DNA of 64,000 nt from Pseudobacillus wudalianchiensis (GTDB lineage: Bacteria; Bacillota; Bacilli; Bacillales; Domibacillaceae). Shown here piece after piece: positions 1 through 8,424 of the stretch (the stretch's first letter is position 1; every line of letters starts with the position of its first letter). The translations under genes and the position numbers were made by a program. The stretch is from assembly GCF_001685015.1 (NCBI RefSeq), contig NZ_MAYT01000023.1, forward strand, positions 89,791-153,790. The letters run 5' to 3'. The notes under the pieces were generated by a model. That model worked only from the letters and a program-made list of their open reading frames with translations. It searched no databases and was not told where the DNA came from.

Positions 1-232
1 TATATTGATCTGACTGAAATGAATGGTCTTTATGCCACTGGTCAATTTTTCTCTGTAATTCATCTCGTTTCTCCAATAGCACCTGATTTTTTGGTGTTAG
101 CTCAGCTACAATTTTACTGAAACCTTCCCAAAACTCTCCTGTTTCTACCCCTGTTCCTGGCAGTACCTCATTATTAATAAAGTGAAGCAACTGTTGATCA
201 ACTTGCAAGGACCCAACTTTTACGTAACTCAT
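1..232 (-). CDS. glcB: Malate synthase G, N-terminal part (runs off the window)
   Basis: Only the first 77 codons are present. The translation starts MSYVKVGSLQVDQQLLHFIN and continues with a VLPGTG...FWEGF...IVAELTPKN pattern that matches the N-terminus of malate synthase G, the enzyme that condenses glyoxylate with acetyl-CoA to malate. The ATG at 232 follows an AAAGGAGCGG ribosome-binding site. The gene reads leftwards out of the window, so the catalytic TIM-barrel residues cannot be checked. The nearby sodium/solute symporter of the acetate-permease type suggests two-carbon metabolism; that link is inference. Confidence 0.85.
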   Translation of the reverse strand, partial: MSYVKVGSLQVDQQLLHFINNEVLPGTGVETGEFWEGFSKIVAELTPKNQVLLEKRDELQRKIDQWHKDHSFQSDQY

Positions 233-293
233 TTTCACACCGCTCCTTTGTTTCTTATTACGCAACAGCGTTTCTATAATTTTCTTTAAAGAA

Positions 294-322
294 AGATTAG
301 CATAGAAGTCTGAAAATTACAA
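294..322 (-). promoter_or_regulatory. Candidate sigma-A promoter of glcB
   Basis: On the minus strand a TTGTAA -35 (317-322) and a TAATCT -10 (294-299) are separated by 17 bases, about 60 bases upstream of the glcB start. A 14-base palindrome, TTTCTTTAAAGAAA, lies at 281-294 next to the -10 and could be an operator. Recognition is by eye only. Confidence 0.35.
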
Positions 323-432
323 CTAGTTTTCTATAAACAGTGACTAAATAATCTGGAAAAGCCTGCCTCTGCCTTTCCATACCTCTTAATCAACAAAAAT
401 AGAAATTAAGCAAGAGATGAACAATAAAAACA

Positions 433-469
433 TAAAAAAAAGAAGCCACCCTTTTACAGGATAGCTTCC
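433..469 (-). terminator. Intrinsic terminator of the AraC-type regulator gene
   Basis: On the minus strand an imperfect stem based on GAAGC/GCTTC and GG/CC pairs (442-468) is followed by a run of eight T (433-441). It lies about 80 bases beyond the stop of the regulator gene. Confidence 0.7.
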
Positions 470-549
470 AACCAAAAACCTTATCGTACTCCTATCTTAC
501 CCATTGCTAAGCTAATTGAAACACCTTCCCGAAACCGACCAGTTGGTTT

Positions 550-1788
550 CTATGCAAAAACAATTTCTTTCGTCAACCTAAAGTCTCTTGGCGTTGCTCC
601 AACAAACTTTTTAAATGTTGAACTAAAATAATTAGGTGTATTAAATCCCGTCATGTCGGCAATTTCCTCTATTGTATAACCTGTTTGTCTGAGCATTCGC
701 ACTCCGTTTCTTAATCTAACAAACGTAACATATTCTGAAAAATTATTTCCTGTTTCTTTTTTAAACAATCGGATAAAGTGGGAGTAGCTTAAATTTACGT
801 GTCTTGCTACATCCCTTGCTGTCATTTCTTCACCAAAATGAGTATGAATAAAAACTGTGCTTTTTTTGATGTCCGGTTCCTTAGAAATTTCTTCGTAATA
901 ACGAAGGGAGACCTCATGGAAGGGCGGCAAGCTCCTGGCAATTTCCGCTTCTTTAAAAGAATGGTGAAGAAGATGAGGATCATTGTAAAGGGAACCGACA
1001 CCTATATAAATTTGGATCCGATGCTTTGTTAATAGAATTTCTATAATTCTTTCGAATAACTTTCTTCCTTCCTGCCAGCCTTTTAAGGAACAAATGCTTT
1101 CGGGCTGCCGAAACAATACAAGCATAGATTTACGGAGGGGAATAAAATATAAACGCGATACTTTTCCAGTAAAAGCCTGATTGAAATAGGAGCAAATTAA
1201 CTGACTAGAATGATTTTCATCAGCGGGGTCACAGTCTAAATGAGCAAAGCCCTCCACATAGCAGACAGCATTAGGAAATGTATTCTTCTTAAAAATAGAG
1301 AGGGCATCCATCATGACATTCTCAGATTGAATATTTTGATGTAAAAGCTGTCTCAGAACATAGTTCTCCAGCGGTTCATTTTCTACTGTATGACCTGCGG
1401 AAATGATTTTTTCTCCCTCTAATTGAAAATGTACAGCCGGCTTTTTCTTCAGCAGCTTTAATACATCATCCATGCTCCGAATAAAAGCTGATTTTTTTAC
1501 GGGATTGAATACGAGAGAATGTGCTTGCAGCCGGATGGCTAATGGTGAAGTGTGCTGCCATCTTTGATCTAGTAATAGTATGTAAAAACAATTTTGCCGC
1601 TTCATTAGGCGATATACCTTCAGCCAATCGTTTAACTCGCTTATTTGGAAGATTTTAATATGTGTTGCTTTGCCGCTATAAGAGTCCGTCTGAATAAAAA
1701 ATTGCTGTTCGTATTTTTCCTTAAGCCATTTTTTTAACAAAGGATAAGATGTTGAATCGACATTTTCAAGACAAACCGTGTATTTCAT
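550..1788 (-). CDS. AraC/XylS-family transcription regulator (YesN-like, no canonical receiver)
   Basis: 412 residues. The last hundred residues form a double helix-turn-helix DNA-binding domain of the AraC type: residues about 315-405 contain TARDVARHVNLSYSHFIRLF and the signature IADMTGFNTPNYFSSTFKKF followed by GATPRDFR. The N-terminal 120 residues look like a degenerate receiver-like domain without the phospho-acceptor aspartate pattern, and the middle resembles the linker of YesN-type regulators. The start has an AAGGGAGAT ribosome-binding site. It is transcribed away from the DUF485/symporter pair with 137 bases between them, so control of that pair and perhaps of glcB is the simplest inference. 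The effector is unknown. Confidence 0.8.
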   Translation of the reverse strand: MKYTVCLENVDSTSYPLLKKWLKEKYEQQFFIQTDSYSGKATHIKIFQISELNDWLKVYRLMKRQNCFYILLLDQRWQHTSPLAIRLQAHSLVFNPVKKSAFIRSMDDVLKLLKKKPAVHFQLEGEKIISAGHTVENEPLENYVLRQLLHQNIQSENVMMDALSIFKKNTFPNAVCYVEGFAHLDCDPADENHSSQLICSYFNQAFTGKVSRLYFIPLRKSMLVLFRQPESICSLKGWQEGRKLFERIIEILLTKHRIQIYIGVGSLYNDPHLLHHSFKEAEIARSLPPFHEVSLRYYEEISKEPDIKKSTVFIHTHFGEEMTARDVARHVNLSYSHFIRLFKKETGNNFSEYVTFVRLRNGVRMLRQTGYTIEEIADMTGFNTPNYFSSTFKKFVGATPRDFRLTKEIVFA

Positions 1789-1925
1789 TCGCTATCTCCC
1801 TTCTCCCCCCACATTCTAGCATCCAATTTTATCAAGAACAAGCAATTTTTTATAATATTCAGACAACAAATTGTAAGGGGTTACATCCTTCTCCTTAGTA
1901 TACTAATGGCAAGGAGGGATGCGTT

Positions 1926-2294
1926 TTGAATAAAGAATATGAAATGACAGATCAGCCGCTGGGAACAATGGATGCAGATAGCCTGCCGCCGCTTGATAAG
2001 GAAACGCGTCATATTATGAAGTCTGAACTTCGAACGGGAATCGGCCTTTCAACGATTTACTATGTGTTTATTTTTTTCATCCCCATCATTAACTGGTATT
2101 TAAAAGATTTTGCTTTTAGCCAGTTTTGGGGCGGCATGTCGGTTACGTGGTTTTTAACTACGATCGTCGGAATGGTGATGGCCTTTTTAATTGCTTATAT
2201 TCATACAAAACGCTATGAAAAGAGACTCGCTCTTTACGATGCAGCTTCTCATCTAGAGGAGCCGGCAAACAATAGAGGAGGTACTAGCGCATGA
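1926..2294 (+). CDS. DUF485 inner-membrane protein (YwcB-like), partner of the symporter
   Basis: 122 residues starting at a TTG eight bases after an AAGGAGGG site. Two membrane spans are visible (about residues 40-60 and 70-95). DUF485 proteins are small membrane proteins nearly always encoded directly upstream of an ActP/MctC-type sodium:monocarboxylate symporter, as in E. coli yjcH-actP and B. subtilis ywcB-ywcA. The stop overlaps the next start as ATGA, which indicates translational coupling. The exact function is not known; a subunit or stabiliser role is inferred from conserved pairing. Confidence 0.85.
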   Translation: MNKEYEMTDQPLGTMDADSLPPLDKETRHIMKSELRTGIGLSTIYYVFIFFIPIINWYLKDFAFSQFWGGMSVTWFLTTIVGMVMAFLIAYIHTKRYEKRLALYDAASHLEEPANNRGGTSA

Positions 2295-3859
2295 TATCGA
2301 CTTTTCTGGAGCCAAAGTATTTTTTCACCTTCCTCTTAATGGGGACCATTGTGTACATTACCTACCTATCGAAGAAGAATTCAAGTGCCAGCGACTTTTT
2401 CGTCGGCGGCCGTTCCTTTGGCTGGTTCACAAATGGTTCGGCTATCGCCGGAGATTATTTAAGTGCCGCGACTTTCTTGGGGCTTGCCGGCTTAACCTTT
2501 TCCATCGGATATGATGGGGCTTTTTATACGTTCAGTTTTTCAATCGGTTTAACTCTTCTCGCTATTTTTGTTGCCGGACCGCTTAGACGATTTGGCGCTT
2601 ACACAGTAGCCGATTTTGTTGCTTACCGTTTCCATAGTAAGCGCGCTCGGTTAGTAGCTGTTCTTGTTGTCCTGTCTATTTCTGGCTTTTATGCTGCTCC
2701 TCAGCTGCTTGGCGCTGCTCAAATTTTAAGCATGTTTTTTGGGACTTCCTATGAATTTGGCATTATTTTCACCTGCTCTGTAATGATCTTGTATGTCGGA
2801 GTCGGCGGAATGAAAGGAACAACTTTAAACCAGGCTCTCGAGCTGTGGATTCGTCTTGGCGCCTTTATTTTAATGGTCGGTGCAGCCATTTACGGAGGAT
2901 TGCACTATGATAAAATCTTGTCTGCCATTACTAATTTCACCGGTTCAGTCGCTAACACAGCGGCTTTTACCGAAGATGGGAAAGACATAGCAGCAAACGG
3001 TCAGGCTTGGGCTACTTCCGGTGTATTAACACCTAACTTTCTGCATACGGTCTCTCTCATTATTGGTCTGTCGCTTGGAACGATTGGTCTTCCGCATATT
3101 TTATTGCGCTTCTACACAAACCCTAGTGCGAAAGCAGCGCGTAAATCCGCTCTCATGGCGATCGGGATTGCCAGTGTCTTCTTTTTATTTGCTGTTTATT
3201 TAGGTGTTGTCGGACGCGCGCTTTTCTTGGAAGGAAACTTAAATCCAGAAGTGATGAAAAACCTCGTAACAGGCGGCGACAACATGGTTGTACCGTCCAT
3301 TGCCGAGGTGCTCGGCGGCAAGTGGCTGCTCGGTCTCGTTATTGCTGGCGCATTTGCAGCTATTTTCTCAAATCTTTCTGGATTATTTATCGCTAGTTCA
3401 GGTGCTCTGGCCCATGACTTATATGCTTCCTTTTCTAAAAAAGAATTAACACAAAAGCAGCGTGTCGCTGCCGGAAAAATGGCTATTTTAGTGTTAGGGG
3501 TTTTATACGGATTACTCGGCTTGCTAGTAAAAGAAGCTTCTATCGGACATCTTGTTGCTCTTGCCTTCACGGTAGCAGCTAGTACATTTACACCGATCTT
3601 TTTATTTGGCATTTGGTGGAGGGGAATGACAGAAAAAGGAGCGATTGCTGGACTTCTTGTCGGGCTTATAGTTTCCATGTTCATGATTTTCTTTGCCTCT
3701 TTCCTTCCGCCGGCCCTCCAATTTAAAGTACCTGGTATCATTACAGTACCAGTTGGCTTTCTAACCGTATACATTGTCTCGAAGCTTGATCGGAAAGTGC
3801 CAGCAGACGTAAATGCTTTTATGAAAAAAGTGCATTCTAAGGAAAGTGAAGTGGCTTAA
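2291..3859 (+). CDS. Sodium:solute symporter family, acetate/short monocarboxylate permease (ActP/YwcA-like)
   Basis: 522 residues with about 13 predicted membrane spans. The SSS-family features are clear: the N-terminal stretch FFVGGRSFGWFTNGSAIAGD, the YTVADFVAYRF segment, and IGLPHILLRFYTNP in the middle. Members of this subfamily with a DUF485 partner take up acetate, propionate or pyruvate with sodium. It overlaps the DUF485 gene by four bases and is followed by an intrinsic terminator, so the two genes form one short operon. The divergent AraC-type gene is the likely regulator. Substrate assignment to acetate rests on family and on glcB lying nearby, not on residues I can verify. Confidence 0.85.
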   Translation: MISTFLEPKYFFTFLLMGTIVYITYLSKKNSSASDFFVGGRSFGWFTNGSAIAGDYLSAATFLGLAGLTFSIGYDGAFYTFSFSIGLTLLAIFVAGPLRRFGAYTVADFVAYRFHSKRARLVAVLVVLSISGFYAAPQLLGAAQILSMFFGTSYEFGIIFTCSVMILYVGVGGMKGTTLNQALELWIRLGAFILMVGAAIYGGLHYDKILSAITNFTGSVANTAAFTEDGKDIAANGQAWATSGVLTPNFLHTVSLIIGLSLGTIGLPHILLRFYTNPSAKAARKSALMAIGIASVFFLFAVYLGVVGRALFLEGNLNPEVMKNLVTGGDNMVVPSIAEVLGGKWLLGLVIAGAFAAIFSNLSGLFIASSGALAHDLYASFSKKELTQKQRVAAGKMAILVLGVLYGLLGLLVKEASIGHLVALAFTVAASTFTPIFLFGIWWRGMTEKGAIAGLLVGLIVSMFMIFFASFLPPALQFKVPGIITVPVGFLTVYIVSKLDRKVPADVNAFMKKVHSKESEVA

Positions 3860-3870
3860 GTTACATCATA

Positions 3871-3934
3871 AAAAAGGACTGTCCAACATCATCTATTTCG
3901 ATGCTGTTGGCCTAGTCCTTTCTTGTTATCTTTT
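3871..3934. terminator. Bidirectional intrinsic terminator between the symporter and the yteA unit
   Basis: A long imperfect hairpin, AAAGGACT...CCAACATC / GATG...TGTTGG...AGTCCTTT, spans 3874-3920. It has T-rich sequence on the plus side and a TTTTTT run on the minus side, so it can end both the symporter mRNA and the minus-strand yteA mRNA. Confidence 0.8.
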
Positions 3935-4090
3935 GAGCTCTCTGCCTGTAGCGCCTGGTGATATGTCCGTGTTGCCCTGGCCATTCGCCTGTTCATCGTT
4001 GATAGCCGGGCTTTCTTTTGTACTTCCTACGTATACTGATTTATGTTTTGCCTGCTGTTTTCTAAATGAATCAAAATTCCAATTAACCAC
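3926..4090 (-). CDS. Small hypothetical protein translationally coupled to yteA
   Basis: 54 codons from a GTG at 4090 that overlaps the TAG stop of yteA by one base. The last codons of yteA (GAGAGG) can act as its ribosome-binding site. The protein starts MVNWNFDSFRKQQ and is hydrophilic, rich in K, Q, G and N, ending in GATGRELKR. It ends just before the bidirectional terminator, so it is the last gene of the yteA transcript. I do not recognise the family. The composition is like that of minor spore-core (SASP-type) peptides, but that is only a resemblance. Confidence 0.55.
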   Translation of the reverse strand: MVNWNFDSFRKQQAKHKSVYVGSTKESPAINDEQANGQGNTDISPGATGRELKR

Positions 4091-4857
4091 TATTCTCGCC
4101 TCTCTCTTTCTTCTACGTAAGGGTCATGCTCAAATGCCGGCAAATCGCCAAAGGTCGTCATAATGTCTTCTTCATCTAGCTCTTCTTCATATTTTTCATG
4201 TTGTTCGTTTGGATAGACGGTAATATTTTTCCCCTCAATATCGACTCCAACGAAGTTTTCATAGTCTTCCACGTAGCCAATGTTTTCGTCTGATTCAATA
4301 TACATGTCATTATAATGATCAGGCGGATCGATAAAATCGGATGGAGATTCAGATGTTCCCCATCTGGCTACTTCCTGCCACGAATCTTCTGCATCGAAAG
4401 CGACAGATTCATCGGCACTGTCGTCAAAATCAAACTTGCCAAACGGCGGCATAAGTACCCCTTCTTCTACCGGACGATCATGAGAGATGATTTTGTTCTG
4501 TGAATGATCAATACAGTAAGCGGTCGTAGGGATTGCTTCAAGACGCTCTAACGGGATTTCTTTTCCACAAACTTCACACTTTCCATATTCCCCTCGATCC
4601 ATCGCTTCAAGTGCCCGCACAATGTTCTTTAATTGATTTTCCTCATGCTCATTTAGTGCTAGGTCTTTTCCTCTTTCATATAGCTCCGTTCCTTCATCAG
4701 CCGGATGATTATCATAGGATGACAACTCTCCCATTGATTCGTGAAAGTGGGCTCTTTCAAAACCAAAATGTTCATTGGTTGCAAAGCGTTCCTCCAGCTC
4801 TTGTTTTTCTCTTTCGAGCTGAAGACGCAGCTTAGATAACTGTTCTGCTGTCAGCAT
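4090..4857 (-). CDS. yteA: YteA-family protein (DksA/TraR-type C4 zinc finger, sporulation-associated)
   Basis: 255 residues. The N-terminal coiled coil (residues 1-90, LSKLRLQLEREKQELEERF and neighbours) is followed by a DksA/TraR-like finger, CEVCGKEIPLERLEAIPTTAYC (shown in pieces at about 105-126), with the second pair degenerate (C...H). The acidic C-terminal half contains TFGDLPAFEHDP. This is the architecture of the Bacillus YteA family. DksA-like proteins bind the RNA polymerase secondary channel; the role of YteA itself is not established. The ATG follows AGAAGGGGG. A 54-codon gene is coupled downstream. Confidence 0.85.
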   Translation of the reverse strand: MLTAEQLSKLRLQLEREKQELEERFATNEHFGFERAHFHESMGELSSYDNHPADEGTELYERGKDLALNEHEENQLKNIVRALEAMDRGEYGKCEVCGKEIPLERLEAIPTTAYCIDHSQNKIISHDRPVEEGVLMPPFGKFDFDDSADESVAFDAEDSWQEVARWGTSESPSDFIDPPDHYNDMYIESDENIGYVEDYENFVGVDIEGKNITVYPNEQHEKYEEELDEEDIMTTFGDLPAFEHDPYVEERERRE

Positions 4858-5023
4858 GTCGTACCCCCTTCTATAAAATGCTGATTCATTATGTAGTATG
4901 AGTAAAATTGATTTACTTCATCCTAAACGTTGAAGGAGAACAAAAAGGAAATAGCGTTTCAAAAAATCGGCACTGGGGCAAGAATAAAGATAAAACGTTC
5001 GTTCACTGAAAGGAGCATTCCGG

Positions 5024-5758
5024 ATGCATGAAGCTTTCCTCCATTTGAAACACCGGCCGTTTCCGCTTCCTTCTTCTCCTTGGGTCATGACGCAAACGTG
5101 GGCTGATTTGCTGTTTATGCACTGGCCGATTCATCCTGAGGCTCTAAAACCCTTTCTTCCTGCCTCTCTGCAAATTGATGTATATGAGAGAAAAGCTTGG
5201 CTGGGGATTGTTCCGTTTACTGTATCCGATATGCGTTTTCGGGGATTGCCATCCCTTCCATTCTTACGCTCATTTCTTCAATTAAATGTTCGAACATATG
5301 TTATCTATAAGGGTGTTCCAGGTGTTTATTTTTTTAATCTAGATGTGAACCATTTGCCATCTGTTTTGGGTGCCCGGCTTTTTTATTCTTTACCTTTTCG
5401 CCAAACAAATATGGCAGCTGTCATGGATACCAGCTGCCACTTTCAGAGTTCTTATTCTTTTGGACAAAATCAAGAAGAATTAGATGTAGCTTACAAACCA
5501 TCTTCCCTTCCGTATTTAGCAGATAGGGGAACGTTTGAGTATTGGGCAGCAGAGCGCTACTGCCTCTTTACTGAGAGGAGAAAAAAATTATACCGGGGAG
5601 ATATTCACCATACGAAATGGGCATTACAAAAAGCAGAAGCCGTTATTTTTCATCATACAACAGCCGCTTTTCTGTCACGCGCTTATTTTCAACAAGAGCC
5701 AATTCTTCATTTTTCAAAAGAAAAACAGGCATTCTTTTGGCCGCTGCAAGAAATGTGA
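5024..5758 (+). CDS. DUF2071 protein (YqjF-like)
   Basis: 244 residues with the family's opening pattern, ADLLFMHWPIHPEALKPFLP, then AWLGIVPFTVSDMRFRGLP and GVYFFNLDVN. These are typical of DUF2071 proteins such as B. subtilis YqjF. The fold is related to acetoacetate decarboxylase, but the family has no proven reaction. The start has GAAAGGAGC eight bases upstream. It stands alone on the plus strand between yteA and a convergent kinase gene, with a short terminator hairpin behind it. Confidence 0.8.
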   Translation: MHEAFLHLKHRPFPLPSSPWVMTQTWADLLFMHWPIHPEALKPFLPASLQIDVYERKAWLGIVPFTVSDMRFRGLPSLPFLRSFLQLNVRTYVIYKGVPGVYFFNLDVNHLPSVLGARLFYSLPFRQTNMAAVMDTSCHFQSSYSFGQNQEELDVAYKPSSLPYLADRGTFEYWAAERYCLFTERRKKLYRGDIHHTKWALQKAEAVIFHHTTAAFLSRAYFQQEPILHFSKEKQAFFWPLQEM

Positions 5759-5765
5759 AAAAATA

Positions 5766-5786
5766 AAAAGGCGGAAGCCTTTATTC
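5766..5786 (+). terminator. Short intrinsic terminator after the DUF2071 gene
   Basis: AAAGGC-GGAA-GCCTTT hairpin (5767-5782) with flanking A and T residues, seven bases beyond the stop codon. The stem is short, so efficiency is uncertain. Confidence 0.5.
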
Positions 5787-5796
5787 AGGCCCCTAT

Positions 5797-7614
5797 TTAT
5801 TGATCACTATGAGAAAACGGCAGAATTACGGTAGCAGTTGTGCCTTCTCCTTCCGTACTTGCAAATTGAATCGTGCCTTGGTGATTTTCAATGATTTTAT
5901 AACACATCATTAAGCCCAGCCCTGTCCCTTTTTCTTTGTTTGAGTAAAACGGCTCACCTAGACGCTCTAATCGCTCAGTTGACATACCAGCTCCCTCATC
6001 TCTCACTTCAATAGCCGCTTGTTCATTATCAATCATGCCTGTCTTTAAGTAAATATTCCCTCCTGCAGACATCGCGTCAATCGCATTCTTTATTAAATTA
6101 ATAATCACCTGCTTAATCTGCTTAGATTCACAATACACTAAAGGCAGAGACTCATCAAAATGCATATGAATATCGACACCGTATAAAAGTGCTTCCGGCC
6201 TCATAAACTCTACAATTTCCCTTAGCACTTCATTCATATTGCTTAGCTTCATCTGTATATCCTGGTGTGGTTTGGCCAGCACTAGAAATTCATTCATAAT
6301 AAACTCGATTCTTTCCAATTCTGATAAAATAATATCCGTGTATTTATTATTCGTTTCCTGGGCTAGGAGCTGCATAAATCCTTTCACTGACGTAAGAGGA
6401 TTTCTAACTTCATGGGCAATCCCTGCTGCTAATTGGCCAACAGCACTTAACTTATCCCACTTTCTGATCATGAGTTCTCTTTTCTTTAAGTCTGTGACAT
6501 CTCTGCTGATGTTAATCCAGCGACTGATCGTTCCATCTTCATCCCAAATCGGGGTGATTTTAGTATGTAACCATCCTGGCTCTCCCTCTTTATTCCGTAA
6601 TACTCGATATTCAAGCTCTTTTACTTCATTGGTCGGCTGACAGAGGAACTTCACCACCCCCTCATAGTCCTCCGGATGACAATTTTCCAGAATGATTCCA
6701 GGATTCTCATATAACTTTTTGAGAGGCGTATTAAAAAACCGTTCATAGGACGGGCTGATGTAAAGAAATTTATTCAATTTCAAATCAAACAGACTAATCA
6801 TTTCTGTAATGTTTTCTGTAATATCTAACAACAGTTTTTCTCGCTCAGCAATTACTTTATTTTGTTGTTCGACTAAAAGTTTTGTTTCGAAATATTCAGT
6901 TAAATCTTTCGTTAAAGCTAGACATAAGAAAACGCGGCCAGTTCGCTCGTAAATAGGAGATAATGTGACAGATACTGGAAAGGTAGTTCCATCTCTTTTT
7001 GTCCTTATCGTTTGAAACGTAATAGGCTTTTTGCTTTGGCATACGCTTTCAATCTTATCAAACCATTCTTGTCTGCACTCATCCGGTACAATCGGAGAAA
7101 TTTTGCCAATTACATCATTCTTCTTCCACCCATATAACTGTTCAAATGATTCATTTATGAGGATAACTCGTCCGCGTAAATCAACTATATATCCCGGATC
7201 TTCGGTATGATTCGCGATAAAATGCAACCAGCTTCCTTCCTTCTGGCAGTCTCTGTTGTTTTCTTGAATTGACTCAGCCATCACTTGTATCCATCCTTCT
7301 TTTGTTTTTTCAGCTTGTTGCCAAAATAAATGTCCGTATCTTCCACTATCACGGCGAAGTCGGCTCGTAAATGGTGCAAACGGCAAATCTTCATCAAAAA
7401 GCAAAAGGCGCTTTCTCACCTCTTCTTTATCTTCCTCGTGGATAAAATGAAAAAGAGACTGGTCGGTGTGAGTGGCATAAGGAATTGTCATAAGCTGTCT
7501 AAAAACTCGATTGGCGTACTTTATCTTCCCCTGTTCATCTAATAGCAGCAATATCGTTCTTGCCTTATCCGCAAACCACTTCGCGGCAGCCTGTTCCGCA
7601 CACATTTCAACCAT
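5797..7614 (-). CDS. PAS-domain sensor histidine kinase, sporulation-kinase type
   Basis: 605 residues from an ATG at 7614, preceded by AAAGGGAACGGTG. Three PAS domains occupy roughly residues 15-120, 128-240 and 265-380. The HisKA domain follows, with the phospho-acceptor His at about 402 in AAGIAHEVRNPLTSVKG, then an HATPase with its N box (QVIINLIKNAIDAM), DEGAGMS and GTGLGLMMC. No membrane span or periplasmic sensor is present, so it is cytosolic. No response-regulator gene is adjacent. Orphan soluble PAS kinases of this layout in Bacillus (KinA, KinE) feed phosphate to Spo0F. A Spo0A box sits in its promoter region, which supports a sporulation role. Confidence 0.85.
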   Translation of the reverse strand: MVEMCAEQAAAKWFADKARTILLLLDEQGKIKYANRVFRQLMTIPYATHTDQSLFHFIHEEDKEEVRKRLLLFDEDLPFAPFTSRLRRDSGRYGHLFWQQAEKTKEGWIQVMAESIQENNRDCQKEGSWLHFIANHTEDPGYIVDLRGRVILINESFEQLYGWKKNDVIGKISPIVPDECRQEWFDKIESVCQSKKPITFQTIRTKRDGTTFPVSVTLSPIYERTGRVFLCLALTKDLTEYFETKLLVEQQNKVIAEREKLLLDITENITEMISLFDLKLNKFLYISPSYERFFNTPLKKLYENPGIILENCHPEDYEGVVKFLCQPTNEVKELEYRVLRNKEGEPGWLHTKITPIWDEDGTISRWINISRDVTDLKKRELMIRKWDKLSAVGQLAAGIAHEVRNPLTSVKGFMQLLAQETNNKYTDIILSELERIEFIMNEFLVLAKPHQDIQMKLSNMNEVLREIVEFMRPEALLYGVDIHMHFDESLPLVYCESKQIKQVIINLIKNAIDAMSAGGNIYLKTGMIDNEQAAIEVRDEGAGMSTERLERLGEPFYSNKEKGTGLGLMMCYKIIENHQGTIQFASTEGEGTTATVILPFSHSDQ

Positions 7615-7667
7615 CACCGTTCCCTTTTTTCTTTATTATGTAGGAGTTGGTATCTGATATCAGCAAA

Positions 7668-7687
7668 AATTATTCGACAAAATTATA
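7668..7687 (-). promoter_or_regulatory. Spo0A box next to a -10 element upstream of the kinase gene
   Basis: The minus strand reads TATAATTTTGTCGAATAA. TGTCGAA (7673-7679) is an exact 0A-box core and lies immediately downstream of a TATAAT -10 (7682-7687), about 60 bases before the kinase start. No good -35 is visible. A box at this position would be expected to repress a start at the TATAAT, or to activate another. Confidence 0.6.
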
Positions 7688-7708
7688 CATAGGCGTCGAG
7701 CCTCTCCT

Positions 7709-7752
7709 AAAAAAAACTGCTTTGAATAAGGAAAACTCTTTACTCAAAGCAG
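7709..7752 (-). terminator. Intrinsic terminator of the thiMDE operon
   Basis: CTGCTTTGA and TCAAAGCAG form a nine-pair stem (7717-7752), followed on the minus strand by eight T (7709-7716). It begins ten bases beyond the thiE stop. Confidence 0.9.
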
Positions 7753-7761
7753 TGATATGAT

Positions 7762-8424
7762 TTATTTACTTTTTTCTAAAACAACTTTTTTTAGTTGTGC
7801 TGCTACCTCTTTTGGAGATACCGCTTGGCTAATCGCTGTAATAATAGACACGCCGTCCGCTCCACTTTCGATTACCTTCGCAGCGTTTCCTGCATGAATA
7901 CCTCCAATTCCAACAATTGGAATGGATAGAGAGGTTGACCTGATTTCCTCGACTAGTTTTGTTCCCTGTACGGGCTTCGTATCTGTTTTAGTTAAAGTCG
8001 GAAAGATAGGTCCGATTCCTACATAATCAGCCCCTTCTCGGATTGCCGTTTTCACTTCTTCCATCGTGTGGGCTGATAGGCCAATAATCTTTCCAGGCAT
8101 TTTTTCACGAACGACACGGAGAGCTTCATCATCTTGACCAATATGTACACCGTCTGCTTCTAATTTGATGGCTAATTCTATATCGTCATTTACGATAAAC
8201 GGGATCGAATGATCACGGCAAATCTCTTGAAGTTCGGAAGCCAGCTTTGTTTTTTCCTCGCCCTTCAAAGCACCAGTGCCTTTTTCCCGAAACTGAAAAA
8301 ATGTAATACCACCTGCAATTGCTTCTTCAAGAGTGAGAATGGGATCTTTTAAACAATTAGGACTTCCCATAATGAAATACACTTGCAGCAGTTCTTTTAG
8401 TTTTTTTTCATTTGTATATGGCAT
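7762..8424 (-). CDS. thiE: Thiamine-phosphate synthase
   Basis: 220 residues from the ATG at 8424 ([20 protein letters not shown]), which aligns with B. subtilis ThiE from its start. An upstream in-frame ATG would add 31 residues inside thiD and is unlikely. The protein is the TIM-barrel enzyme that joins hydroxymethylpyrimidine-PP to thiazole phosphate. Key segments are [47 protein letters not shown] and VGIGGI followed by [11 protein letters not shown]. It overlaps thiD by 17 bases and is the last gene of the riboswitch-controlled thiMDE unit. Confidence 0.95.
   Translation of the reverse strand: MPYTNEKKLKELLQVYFIMGSPNCLKDPILTLEEAIAGGITFFQFREKGTGALKGEEKTKLASELQEICRDHSIPFIVNDDIELAIKLEADGVHIGQDDEALRVVREKMPGKIIGLSAHTMEEVKTAIREGADYVGIGPIFPTLTKTDTKPVQGTKLVEEIRSTSLSIPIVGIGGIHAGNAAKVIESGADGVSIITAISQAVSPKEVAAQLKKVVLEKSK

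Noticed and set aside
3196-3774. Long open frame opposite the symporter gene
   Set aside because: Shadow of a GC-skewed membrane-protein coding region; no ribosome-binding site and low-complexity translation.
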